Assembly: GCA_040954595.2 (NCBI GenBank)
Contig: CM082598.2
Coordinates: forward strand, 248,001 to 312,000
DNA length: 64,000 bases
Direction: 5' to 3'
DNA from: Balanoglossus misakiensis
Taxonomy: Eukaryota; Hemichordata
Within the stretch, counting starts at the first letter, position 1. Each line of letters opens with the position of its first letter. Below the pieces are notes generated by a model. That model was given only the letters and a program-made list of their open reading frames with translations. It made no database searches and had not been told where the DNA came from. This document shows, piece after piece, positions 36,449-48,559 of this stretch. A program made the position numbers and the translations under genes.

Positions 36449-39400
36449 TCTGAAAAGTTGTGAAGAAAACAGAAAAGTGTGGATGAGCTCTTTAGGCAGT
36501 ATTCACACGAGAACAGCGAAACGTACTATTTTTTGTCAAAACTGATTGACGTCACATTAAAATGTTGAAAAAAATATTATTTTGCAATGTTCCCATCCGT
36601 CATCGCCAAGGCGAAATGGATTTCCTATAATTTTCTGTGATTTATTACAACGATAACTAACCGAGTAACGGCGTCAAATATATCTAACACCCCGTCGAAA
36701 TGTAACCATGTTTTTAACTGATAACCCACTTCAAGTGTAAACAGTTCTCCAAAAGTCCATGATTACCAACATTCACCATGGCAACTATAAAATGAACGCA
36801 GTATAACTTCAGACACTATTGGCTTGCTGTGTCTTACATACCAATGGCAAGGAATAGTTAATTAAATTATTAGTTACATGTAATTGATTTCATCAAGCAG
36901 CTGGTTCGAGAAAACACAATTATACAACATAAATGGCCAAATTAAGTGAGTATTAATTGAAATGTATAAGTTATAAGGTGGTAAGTTGACTTTCTCCTAT
37001 TAACGCGAAAGACTTCTTTCTCAGCAAATGTATAAATACTATGTATTCAAACACTTTTGACATACTCATTGGTGAAACCCTGTCAGCCCAAAAGGTGCCT
37101 TTGTGTGTATATTTTACAACACATGTTCCCCCCGGTAGACTTTACACGATATACACAAGGGGTACATTACGCATTATGGGTTATCCGTTGGCTGGCTAGT
37201 GGGTTGGTATGTTAGCTCATGTTTTACCAGTATTTAATGCAAAGCAATCCCAACGATTCACACAATCTTCAACGCAGTCAAGGTCAAAATGTTGACAACG
37301 TTGCCAGACGACCAGTGCTTAGCAACGGTCATGGTTTTTATGCACTTGAACATCCATGCCGTGAATAAGGGAAACACAAACAGTTTCAGGTAACTAAGCA
37401 CGCTTATGTACCGTAACCTGGTCTGCAAGAACACGAAAGACTAGTCTATTTTAGAATTCTATGTCCACGACCGTGTTTGGAATCACGGGTATTATCTGGG
37501 CTAAACGTGATAAAAATTCACAATTGGGACTAAGCGATGAGTCATATTTATCCAAATATAACAAAATCTAACCGGACAAACACTATTTAACAACAAAAGT
37601 AGACTAATTAGAAAACATCACATGTTTATTGTTCGTCTGATTCCAGGAAGGAATGTTTCATTTCAAGCTAGTCTCCACATGGAGCTGAAACCAACAACAG
37701 GGAAATTTCATTAACCGAGGATTACACTGCGACTGAGCAATCCGTAGTGATGGACCCCGTCATGAAAAATGTTCGCACTCACTAGAGTGTAATTGTTACT
37801 CAACATATATCGATGTAAACAAGGGTAGTTAGCGGATGAGATCTTGTACACAGCATTTATTTGCTGTTGTCATTAGCAACCTTGTTTGTGGAACGTTATT
37901 ACCGATGCTAATAGTTCTACAAGTTGGCCACGGCACCACGCCTTGCAACAGCGTCTGTGGCATGCGAGAATCTACCACTGTTTGCCAAAATGCGTCAATG
38001 AACGTAATATTACTTGAATTTATTCCACGTATTGAAGTAAATACAGAATTTATTGGACGTCGGCAAAGTTTTCTCTCATGTTGGCTAAGCCAAAACAGCG
38101 TTACGATCGAAACCATGGCAACTAGTCCGCAGAAACTGATCGAGTGGGTTGAGTATCATAAGTTCTCGATGTTGCTTACTAAACAAAACACCGTGTCGAT
38201 GTTTACGTTCCTTTTGTCAGTAAAGAATATGTCATGAAGCCTTTGAATACTGTGCACAATAGTACGGTAAAAGCTTCAGTCTGCTAGGACGGCATTTTGT
38301 AATGATTCTGTGATATTATTTAGGACTGCGGTAGAAGGAGAAATGAAGTTGCGATATCTCCTGGAACGTGTTAAAGTTCATCGTCCAATACCTCAAGCGC
38401 AGATCACTTTACTAATTATTGGGGTAACTTACCCAAAATGAAGATTAAGTTTCAGTTAAAAGTGGGTTGCGTTGCCCTGAGTTGAATCTGACAAGAAACC
38501 CGTAGCATTACCGCCACTCCAGTCCAGACCATGTTATATCACAACTGCAGTGACCTGCCTGAAGCGCATTGCTGTCCGGAATCCAGAGACGAAGGGACGA
38601 CTCCGATCTCCAACCGGACACTGTCGATTAGAGCCTCAAAGAAATTCCAAGGATATCATTTCATATCCTTGAGGGTAAAAAAGAAAACGACAGCTTTTCT
38701 TTGACCACCAAGACAGCAAACAGCCCGGAGCGAACAGTCGGGTCAGCGATGAAGTGGGAGGCCAAACGGTGTAATCGCAAACCTCAAACACGCAAGGGCA
38801 TGGAACCAGAAATTGCTGGCCAAAGAGGTGAAAACTCTAACAAGTACACACCTTTAAATTACGACGACCTTTAACCCGCGCGATACCAATACATACGAAG
38901 GGAAGACATCAATCTGGTTGCGTCATTTTGCGCATGATTACACGAGGTCACTCTATGATTAATCTATATTTGCTTTTAAGCCAATACTAGAAATGACAAT
39001 GTCATTAAAATTACGTACAGTGTGTGTGTTTTCAGAAATGCGCAAGTAAATTTAAAGTTTCCCTGACGACTTTCTTTCACTGTTAGAAAGAATGGTGTCA
39101 CCCGACTACATTAAAAGTTGAAAAACTCCACAAAGAATAAGTAGCCTTGTTGGTGGTAAATAGCGGTTTGTTGTCCCGTTCCCTTTATCTTCGGTGTCAG
39201 TTTAATTCACTGGACAATCACAAAGACTCGTATCAGAAAAGAACAGACGACATTGTATATGTACACTGAGGAATAGTTGCGCATTGTTGCTATGGAGATA
39301 ACGTCAGTTAAACTGACTCGCATACAATATTTTGCAATCATAGGTCAACAAATTCATACTCTCATGATTAACGTCGATAATAATTAAAGAATGCAGAGGT

Positions 39401-39884
39401 CAGCTTCGTCATCATGTGCGTTAAAATAATTAGATATCGCACTTTTGAGGGATCGTTTTGTGAGTCTTGCTACTGGTGAATGCATAGCGCCCTTTACGTG
39501 AATTTTGGCTACTTCTTCTTTTAAACACGTTTTATTATGCGCATAAGACGATTGTCACCCTTCAAAAGTCACTGGACCCAATTACAAGTAGACCTTTTGG
39601 CCTCGTTCAGACTGAGGAATTTAATGAAAAAAACTTCGCATGTGGTAAAACAAGACATTTTCGCGAAAGCTAAATACCTTTCTTTTGTTTCAACTGCAAA
39701 ATTATCAAAAAAATATCAGAGTATTGGGAAAGTCAGTGATCCATGTTGAGTGATGAGGTCACTGAAACCAGGTAACGAAACGAAACAAAACGAAAGATAT
39801 TGGCTTTAACTTCCTTATAAGCTTAGCGTCGTCTTTACTGTTAGCAGTGCATGGTGGTGATGCTGCTGAAGATATTGTAGCAAG
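36446..39884. other. Intergenic region, no supported gene
   Basis: This is 3.4 kb between two divergent genes. Open frames at 37836-38237 (plus) and 37829-38116 (minus) overlap each other and neither resembles a known domain. A small hairpin with 9-bp arms (CAAGGATAT/ATATCCTTG) lies near 38650-38675. I see no tRNA, splice-supported exon or transposon end. Confidence 0.5.
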
Positions 39885-42800
39885 ATGTTCAGAATGATTT
39901 TGATGCTCCGTTTCTTCTTGGTTGTGTTGGTTGCCCTAGAGACAAGTGGTCGGACTGCACGAGAATGGAAAACAAGAGTTGTTTATCAGGTAAGACTTTG
40001 CCACCAATTATATGAACTCTTGTAATAGAGGGGCACATTGCACACAGATGAAAGCTGTATGCAGATTCGCAGACAGAGACAAACAGATACAGACACAGAA
40101 GCAGTGAAAACTGTCATTAATTGCTTCCCATTGCAGGGTCTGAATTAGTATCGTTGATATGTAATTATACCAGCGGTGCCAATCTTTGCTGCTTTACTTT
40201 CATTTTGTTTGCTAAAAGTGATTAAAATCTGAAATCTCACCTATCTGATTTAAACCTAAAACTGACGTCCATGATCATACATTATAAGGAAGTACAACAA
40301 TTTTCTGAATGCAATTGTATCCGCCACTTGAGTGCACCATGGGTCGAAGAACAACCATTTCTTTCGTTCCAGCATAATACTGGATTGTCTTGACCTCTGT
40401 ATAAGGTTATTTGCGCTTGGGTTTGTGCATGTAAAGAAATGTGTATTAAGTACCCTTCAGAAACGCTTACACAACTTTGGCATAGCTCCTGTGCATGCAC
40501 TTAAAAAATCAGTTTCTTTGATTCTAACCTGTACGTAGTAATAAATCTCGTCCACTTACTAAATGCTATTGTATTTTTGTCTTTACTTGAACTTCAAAAA
40601 GATTGATAAGGAAGTCGGTGGAGAGAAAAACATCAAAAGACAAATATGTTGTCTTATTTCTGACACTTTATAATATATCACACATTCTACACAACGAGTT
40701 CCGTCAAAGAGTGCTGTATGTATGGCACTGCCTTGATTTATGTTGGCAGGTTTAAGCCGATATTGAAAGGGTTATCACGCAAAGTTTGGCCGATTTGTAT
40801 TTACAAACGCACAGTTCCACACTTAGTAAAAATGAAGTGGTTTGACCGTGCATGGTACTTCCATGGTTTGACGAGAATAAAGAGTGAATTAACTGTTTAG
40901 AAAAAAAAAATCACTTTTCTGATGCATGTTTTTGCAGGGGGGGGGGACACTTTTTCATATTGGTCGACTTTTGATCATTTTCTGAAAAGAAACCCATTGC
41001 TGTAGATCGTTACAGATCGTTTCGCGCACACAGATGCACAAGACACACCTAGTCGACAGTGTAGTAACTTAAATGGATATTGTGGAGGTACTTTTAAAGG
41101 TATCGAGAGACATCTGGACTATATCGAAGGTTTGGGTGAGTTCAACATGTACATTTTGTACAATTCTAGCATAGAGTATTATCCTGAATATGGGAGGTGT
41201 TTACCAAGTCAACATAATACACCAGAAGTTGAGCAAAATGATTGTCAAAAATATTTAGTGGTATGAATGGCATCCTGTATTTGTAGGGCTTCTTATGGGT
41301 TGAAAATCAAGTGCTACTTATACTGCCAAAGTTGTACTAAAATGTGTACGTAATATGCTTTGAAATTGTTAAGTTTTGGAAGAATTAGAGTTTATTGCCG
41401 AATCGCATGACATCTTAATATCCGAATAATAAAAATGACAACCCCCAGTGAAAACAAAGAAAGCGCGAAAAAAGGGTAAAAAAGTTAGTGTCTCCAAACA
41501 CAATGAATGTGCTCGTGCTTGGTATGAGTGAATGCAATAATACATGTATAAATTCTTGCAGGTGTTAATGCAATATGGATCTCTCCATTTGTGACAAATA
41601 CCAACGAGACAACTTCTAATCTTGGTTACCATGGTTACTGGCCATTGGATATTTATGCAATCAATCCATTCTTTGGATCATCCCAGGATTTAGTTGATTT
41701 GGTCAATGCTTGTCATGACCGTGACATTTGGGTCATGGCTGATGTGTAAGTCTTAAGTTCTTTTTAGATGATAACTATGGCAACTGTGAATAATTTTTCT
41801 GTTTGAGATTGAGATGTATGTACATGTATGTCATTTTCACAATCTTGTTTGTCTTTTTAATGCCAGGGTCCTCACTCATATGGGCTATCAAGATGGCTGT
41901 ACCAGTTCATCATGCAGTCCCACAAACAACTTTACTAAATTTGTCCCTTTTGACCAGCCTGAACATTATGAGGATTTCACTGTAAGTCTCTAATTAGGTA
42001 CCAGTGTGAAATAAACAGGATTTTTGTTGAAATTTGTCATGTGCATTGAATCACACTTCTTCACTTCAAGATAGTTGTGTTTTGGTTTATCTAACAGCAA
42101 ACCAGATTTTGATGATTTTGAAACTACTTTATTTGTTCTTGCATCCTTAATTTCAGTAAACTTGTATAACCACTCAGATGCATCTTTTGCTGATAGAATG
42201 CAAATACATTATCTCATTACTTCTGCACGTAAACAAACTTATAACACATTTGAGAATGAACTTGTTCAGTACTCTGTTCCATTTAACATGATTTAAACTG
42301 TATGTATATCAGATGTGGAGTTCCAACCTTCCAAAATTGAACCACGCAAACAGCTTTGTGAAGACAACTTTGATCAAATGGATAGAGAGTCTCTCTTCGA
42401 CATATGGTTTTGATGGATTTCGCATCGGTGACATTGATGATGTAAGTAATCCCTGATACATGTACAAGACGAAATCACAAGAAAATCATAAATGTCTACT
42501 TGTCTGAACTGTCATGATGAAAATAGTGTGTAGTAGTTTATAAAAGATGGCAGCCACATGACATATGGCATAAGGCCTGCAGAGATCTGGAAATGAGTGG
42601 AAAATTACCTATAATAGCAATGCTTCTACTCTTCTGACAGCTGATAACAGAAAAGGACAATAAATGTAGTAAATATAAATTTGAAATAGCATTCTAATTA
42701 ACTTCTGTGACAGGATTTAAAAAAGCACACAAAAACATGTGTTACCAAAGAATTTAATTTCCTCATAATACAACATATTGAAGTACCTATATTGTTAAAA

Positions 42801-44947
42801 ATCATTCAGCACCAAGTTGTACCATAAGTAAAACTGTGTCATTAACACACCACCACCATCACCATGTTTTCTTGTTCTGTAACTCTATTGTTCTTTAATT
42901 TTGCCTTTGCAATCTCAGATACCAATTACATTCTTAGAGGAACTCAACAACTCTACTGATGTGTTTACAATTGGAAAAGCTAAATCCTGCTCAGGAGCTC
43001 AATTGGCAGATTTACAGCCTGCCTTGGACGCTGTTTTTGATGATGACATGTATTTAGCTCTCATCAGTTTTATGTCTAGTACATCTTACATTAATGGTTA
43101 TTACATCATTCCTGACAAATTGGCTCTAAAAGTAAGTAGATTTAAGCATGCATAAGTATATAGCCCCTCTCTATGAATCAATTTCAGATGATGTTGTTTT
43201 GGGGCAGACACACGTGCCTAATAATTCCATCACTGATTTTATAAATGGTATTTCATCCTTACAGCGAGGATTCTTTCAAGATTCATCAGTTCTTGGCAAC
43301 TACATAGATAACCATGACATACAAAGATTTCTGGGCAGATCTAATAATGACATGACGGACCTGAGAAATGCACTGGCATATCTATTGATGACTGAGGTAT
43401 GATTTTCAGATTTATCTTCTAATCTTTCTGATTGCTGTGGTCATGCAGACACTGTGCCTTTGAATAAGTGAGGTGCTTATATCCTATACCAAGCTTTGAG
43501 CATTTCTCCCTGCTATACATATTCAGTACTACACCTATCTAGTAGTATCATTGGAATTTTGATCAGCATGCATAGATGGAGGAAGGGCATATAGAGATAG
43601 ATATAGAAGTGTATCTGTTAGCCGTTGCCCACATTGTAATATTTTTTTTATTTTAGGGGATACCATTTATCTATTATGGCACAGAACAGGTTCCTGAGTT
43701 TGTTGGTGGATCAGGGTCTTCCAACCGTGAATCACTTTGGCCTTATTACATAAAGGGTAGAAGTTTATACCAGGTAAGCTGTTGCACCATTTTAATTGTG
43801 ACAAGCTTTAATACTACATTCAACTTTGTCAGACACACAAGAAAATATAGTACCATAAGGCTACAGTCTCAAAACAATGTGTATTAATCAGAGACTGTGA
43901 TTCTACAATTTAAATGAGAGTACAAAGCATCTCTTGCACAAACCTCACATTTAACTATATTTCACTATTTCAGTTCATATCCACAATTCTGAAACATCGC
44001 AAGACTCTGTTTGGTACAGCAGTTACTGATTACGAAAATGTAGAACAAATGGATTGCTATTACGACAGCAGTATTTATATTTTCACCCGGAAAACGGTAT
44101 AGTTAATATTTTATTTTATTTTATTTATATTAGTATGTAGTTGGATTCAAGGAAACAAGCTACAGCACCAAATCTGGATGACCAAAGGGTGCAGAATGTA
44201 GCCTGGAAAAATAATGCTCTCGGTAGAGTGTTTAACTCAAAGATGCCCTTGATCTCTGTGTCAGTCTGATTAATATCAGCTGTAGTGGTTATAAAGTGGC
44301 ATCTTTACATTTGCTTGTCCTGTGCTGTTTAGATTATGCAACAGAACACCAAGCATAGGTAAAGCCACCCCTATCTCTACAGCTGACTTAATGTGTACAT
44401 GTTTCTCTTTGACAGACTTTGGTGGCAATAGCAAATCTGGGGACTTCTAGTCGTTATCTGATACGAAAACACCCATTCGGAAAGGGAACAGGTAAAGCAG
44501 AAAGCGTGTGAATTTTTCACATGGGTACTTGTTTACTGTCTCTGTTACTGTAACACTACCGGGTAATAACAGTAACTTCTCATAAGCCAGTAATCCTTCC
44601 TTGGCAACAGAAGGTCTTGTGTGCAATCATTCACTGTTAACTGCATAATTTAGTTCTTACAATTAAGGACTTATACACAGATGATTTGAGAGTTATATTC
44701 CTATCGCAAGGTCAAATGTAATCTTTAACAAAATCCTTTTTGTTTGTTGGATTTTCCAGTACTCAGAAACATCTTTGACCCAACCGACACAGTTACAGTT
44801 CAAAACGATGGAACCTTTTACATCCAGTTTCAAAGTGGTGAGCCGAAGCTATACAGCGATGGGAGAAAATTGGCCTCTACTTTACTGTCTGTCTTGTCTA
44901 TACATGCTATAGGCCTCTTGATTTCCCAATTGTTCACATTTTATTGA
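39885..44947 (+). CDS. GH13_1 (fungal/Dictyo-type) alpha-amylase-like protein, probably catalytically inactive and GPI-anchored
   Basis: Eleven exons give 1512 nt (503 aa): 39885-39989, 41006-41135, 41562-41745, 41867-41981, 42313-42441, 42919-43131, 43265-43396, 43657-43773, 43974-44096, 44416-44491, 44760-44947. Residues 1-25 form a signal peptide. The (beta/alpha)8 barrel aligns along its length with fungal TAKA-type amylase: TDRFA, CGGT-KGI, YHGYW (101-105), LTHMG (142-146), DGFRIG (212-217), DNHD (307-310), then a short domain C. Two of the three catalytic residues are replaced: the nucleophile position is Gly217 and the acid/base position is Lys241; only Asp310 remains. Spacing 217-241 equals the 24 residues between Asp206 and Glu230 in TAKA amylase, so the alignment there is ungapped. 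The Ca2+ ligand Asn is Thr143. The C-terminus (about 479-503) is hydrophobic after Ser-Asp-Gly (474-476), typical of a GPI signal. It probably acts at the cell surface as a non-hydrolytic protein. Confidence 0.9.
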
Positions 44948-45502
44948 ATTGATTTCCTGATAGAAATATTAGACACATCTGAAGTAAACTTGACCAAATT
45001 TGGTAGAGTGGAGTTGTAGATCAACATCACTTGCACATACCAAATCTTTCAATTTGTTTTTTTGTTTTTATGTATGAACTTCATAATACAGAGCAGAACA
45101 GAATGACTAGAAGAGAACAAAACCTTATCAAGTTTATTTTCCAAAACTGCAATCACTTCAATTTTGCTACTATATATATCAGGTTGGCAGTGTTCATATA
45201 GATAGACACTTGGTAGACTTTAATTGATTTTATTTTAAAATATGTCTTTTGTAAGAGCTCTCATAGATTTAAATGTTACTTTAACTTCTGTAAACAATGA
45301 GTAGAAATAGAGAATGCCAGATGAATAGGACAGTTGAGTAAAATTCATGAAATTTCAGTCAATGTATAATTTACTTTCACTTGTCAGCTCGGATATATCA
45401 TCTTTCATAACAACTTTTGACAATTTTGTCTGAAAAGTAAGTTATTTCAGTGATCTAGATTACTTGGACAATGTGCTGTGATTATATTTTAGAGTGGTAA
45501 AA

Positions 45503-46549
45503 ATAAGTTGGATGCAAATATTCTAGATAAAACCCCTCCCACCCTGAAGTAGTCTAGAATCTATCCGTTCGTAGTCGCATTCACCCCACTACCTACTAGT
45601 AGGGTGAATGCGACTACGAACGGATAGATTCTAGACTAACCCTGAAGAAGATTGTTATTCCTTTGAACTGGGTTCATTCCAGGTAACAATGTCCCAATTC
45701 AATATCTTTATAAATAAGTTGGATGCAATATTCTAGATAAAACCCCTTCCACCCTGAAGTAGTCTAGAATCTATCCGTTCGTAGTCGCATTCACCCTACT
45801 ACCTACTAGTAGGGTGAATGCGACTACGAACGGATAGATTCTAGACTAACCCTGAAGAAGATTGTCATTCCTTTGAACTGGGTTCATTCCAGGTAACAAT
45901 GTCCCAATTCAATATCTTTATAAATAAGTTGGATGCAATATTCTAGATAAAACCCCTCCCACCCTGAAGTAGTCTAGAATCTATCCGTTCGTAGTCGCAT
46001 TCACCCTACTACCTACTAGTAGGGTGAATGCGACTACGAACGGATAGATTCTAGACTAACCCTGAAGAAGATTGTCATTCCTTTGAACTGGGTTCATTCC
46101 AGGTAACAATGTCCCAATTCAATATCTTTATAAATAAGTTGGATGCAATATTCTAGATAAAACCCCTTCCACCCTGAAGTAGTCTAGAATCTATCCGTTC
46201 GTAGTCGCATTCACCCTACTACCTACTAGTAGGGTGAATGCGACTACGAACGGATAGATTCTAGACTAACCCTGAAGAAGATTGTCATTCCTTTGAACTG
46301 GGTTCATTCCAGGTAACAATGTCCCAATTCAATATCTTTATAAATAAGTTGGATGCAATATTCTAGATAAAACCCCTCCCACCCTGAAGTAGTCTAGAAT
46401 CTATCCGTTCGTAGTCGCATTCACCCTACTACCTACTAGTAGGGTGAATGCGACTACGAACGGATAGATTCTAGACTAACCCTGAAGAAGATTGTCATTC
46501 CTTTGAACTGGGTTCATTCCAGGTAACAATGTCCCAATTCAATATCTTT
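45503..46549. repeat. 210-bp tandem array, five copies, each with an 89-bp fold-back
   Basis: Five units repeat at exactly 210 bp; the fold-backs start at 45550, 45760, 45970, 46180 and 46390. The units are nearly identical. Copies 1, 3 and 5 read CCCCTCCC while copies 2 and 4 read CCCCTTCC, so the array seems to have grown by two-unit steps. Each unit holds an 89-bp palindrome beginning TAGTCTAGAATCTATCCG and ending CGGATAGATTCTAGACTA. Confidence 0.97.
45550..45638. mobile_element. 89-bp palindromic fold-back element with 9-bp flanking direct repeats
   Basis: The arms are 42 bp with a 5-nt loop (CCTAC). In copies 2-5 the arms are perfect; copy 1 has one mismatch (CCCCAC for CCCTAC). ACCCTGAAG occurs immediately on both sides (45541-45549 and 45639-45647), which looks like a target-site duplication. 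Nine bp is the length made by Mutator-type transposases (assignment is inference). The insertion was then amplified with its surroundings into the 210-bp array. Confidence 0.7.
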
Positions 46550-47460
46550 CTCCATACAAATAAGAATCCCTCCCAGCCACCCCAAGATATGCTTTCCTTT
46601 AAGCTAGAAACTTTTAAGATTCACCTCCTTAGAGTTCAATATATGTTACCATACCAATAAGAACCCCCCTCCCCAAGATATGGTATGTTCCTACCATGCA
46701 AATGACACCCCACCCCACACCTGATTTTTATTCCAGAACCCCCCTCCCATATCCAAGATGATCTTCAGTCCCTGTGCAAATTAGCAATATATTGCTGAGA
46801 GCCCAAACAGAAGGACCTGCCACTAATGCCCCGAACTAGAAACTCTAACACGGTTAGAGCCCCAGAACGCTGAAGTTGGCTTTCCAAGGGCATCTGCGAC
46901 AAGCACTCAGTCAAACCCTACAGCAATTAACCAAAGATGACATCTGCTAGACTCCATAACTAGTACCTAATGCCTCCGGTAACATAGCCCAGTCCTAGCC
47001 GTATTTTGACTAGGCTACCGGTATTACACTGCAACTTGAAAAGTTCGTACCGAAATTGTTCGTTCGAACCAATTTTAAACACGTATCTCTACTGCCGGAA
47101 CATCTCAGCGGTCGCAGATAACTTGACCCGATAACAATTTAACCAAATGCGTCGAAAAACTTTTAAAAAAAGACAATTTTGTGCAGTAAACACAGCGACA
47201 CGCCCACAACTATATATCACATGTATCAAACAAACTTCAAAGGTCATGCACATCCGGGGACTTTGGGTGGCACAGTTGTCAAGGGTATGGCGTTCTTCAA
47301 ACGCTTGTTGCGTCATTTGCTGTTATGGACTTGTTTTCTGGGACAGATAACAGTTAAATGAATGTAAAATCGTTGAAAATATAATATAAAAATGAATTTC
47401 AGCTAGATTTAGCTAATTCTAATGGATTGGACAGAAAAATTTGCTGACATTGACGTGGAG

Positions 47461-47532
47461 GGGGATATAGCTCAGTGGTAGAGCATTCGACTGCAGATCG
47501 AGAGGTCCCCGGTTCGATCCCGGGTGTCCCCT
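47461..47532 (+). tRNA. tRNA-Cys (GCA)
   Basis: A 72-nt cloverleaf. The acceptor stem GGGGATA pairs with TGTCCCC, with U73 as discriminator (expected for Cys). The D-arm is AGCTCAGTGGTAGAGCA, the anticodon loop CTGCAGA carries anticodon GCA, and the T-arm is CCCCGGTTCGATCCCGGG. A-box TAGCTCAGTGG and B-box GGTTCGATCC are intact. There is no intron. A TTTT tract for RNA polymerase III termination starts a few bases downstream (about 47537). Confidence 0.97.
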
Positions 47533-48559
47533 CTACTTTTATTTTTCTCGCTTTTGGGTATGATTTGTAAATAAAATCTTTTTCTTCGCGAAACTCTACA
47601 TAAAATCCTCATCGGTAAACATTTTATTTCATTGTTATTGGTTATCCGATATCGTTTTGCGTCATTTTCGCATTGGATTGTTAATATTATTACAACGTAC
47701 ACTTTTTTTATATATAGAAATAGATATTTTCCCTTCACTGTGTATGCCGTAGACATCTACACATGCTGAAAAATCAAAATTGCTGACCAATTGAATATAT
47801 CAGTTGTTCATGGAAGCAAATGGCTAAATGTGCGATTATCGCGAGATTGGACACTCAAAATATCCAAAACCCAGTTGGATGGCGGTCGGTCACATGCTTT
47901 TCCAAAGATTCCGAAGATGGAACTCGAGTTGTGGGATCGATTCCACCCAACAGAGTTCTAATATTCTACCGTGCGGAATGAACCCAACAAAAGTGTCCTT
48001 GTGCGTTTCTAAGCAGATCTCCAAAGAGAAATCCAATTTGTGTTACGAAAGTGTCTTTTTAAAGATTATTGGCCAATTTTGTCCGGCAACTTCTTTTTCT
48101 CGGTCGGGATTGAGTTCGATCTTCAGCATTCTACCAAACAAAGCGCATATTTTACAACTTATATCAGATGAAGTGTAGCAGTTCTTTTTACTTTGCAACG
48201 AAGCGAGTTTAGTCCTGATTGTTGTCGACCGAAAATCATCGGTGAGTATGTCAAACTGTTGTAATAAAAGAGTAACTTCACTTCGTAGGTTCATTTCAAA
48301 CGTGACAATTTCTTATACTTTAATTGGCGTTCAAATTCTGTTAAGCTTAAATATTATTCGACGGTTGAAAGATGGCTTTCTTGTTGCAAGTTTCTTCTGA
48401 AATCTTTGCGACTATAATCTCGATTCCGCCGGCACCGTTGCTATAGTGTCATCGTTTCCTAGGGCCATCATCATAAGAAATCATATCAGCAATATTGTTT
48501 TCTTGTGGAAGCGGCACAATAATCATCGTTTCTTCATTTCAGACAATTTCAAGTTCGTA
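47533..48559. other. Spacer and 5' flank of the KY-like gene
   Basis: The probable acceptor of the first coding exon is TTTCAG ending at 48542, so a 5' UTR exon should lie upstream, but I cannot place it. A divergent 83-codon frame at 48043-48294 is noted but not accepted as a gene. Confidence 0.4.

Larger units (their letters stand above)
44948..47460. other. Spacer between the amylase-like gene and tRNA-Cys
   Basis: It contains the 3' flank of the amylase-like gene, the five-copy fold-back array at 45503-46549, and after it CCCTCCC-rich partial repeats (46550-46760) that resemble decayed copies of the ATACAAATAAGAA-CCCTCCC block. No coding exon is visible. Confidence 0.6.

Noticed and set aside
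37836-38237. 133-codon plus-strand frame starting with ATG
   Set aside because: It overlaps an equally open minus-strand frame, has no domain, signal or splice context, and sits in a spacer without other gene signals.
42313-43131. The amylase-like gene as a decaying pseudogene
   Set aside because: All eleven exons keep frame and consensus splice sites, and the substitutions are confined to specific sites including catalytic positions, so maintained non-catalytic function is more likely than decay.
47472-47756. 94-codon minus-strand frame ending in a GDTRDRTGDLSICSRM-like sequence
   Set aside because: This is antisense to tRNA-Cys, a well-known false protein call.
48043-48294. 83-codon minus-strand ATG frame divergent from the KY-like gene
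   Set aside because: It looks somewhat protein-like and amphipathic, but it is short, unrecognised and overlapped by another open frame; the evidence is too weak for a gene call.
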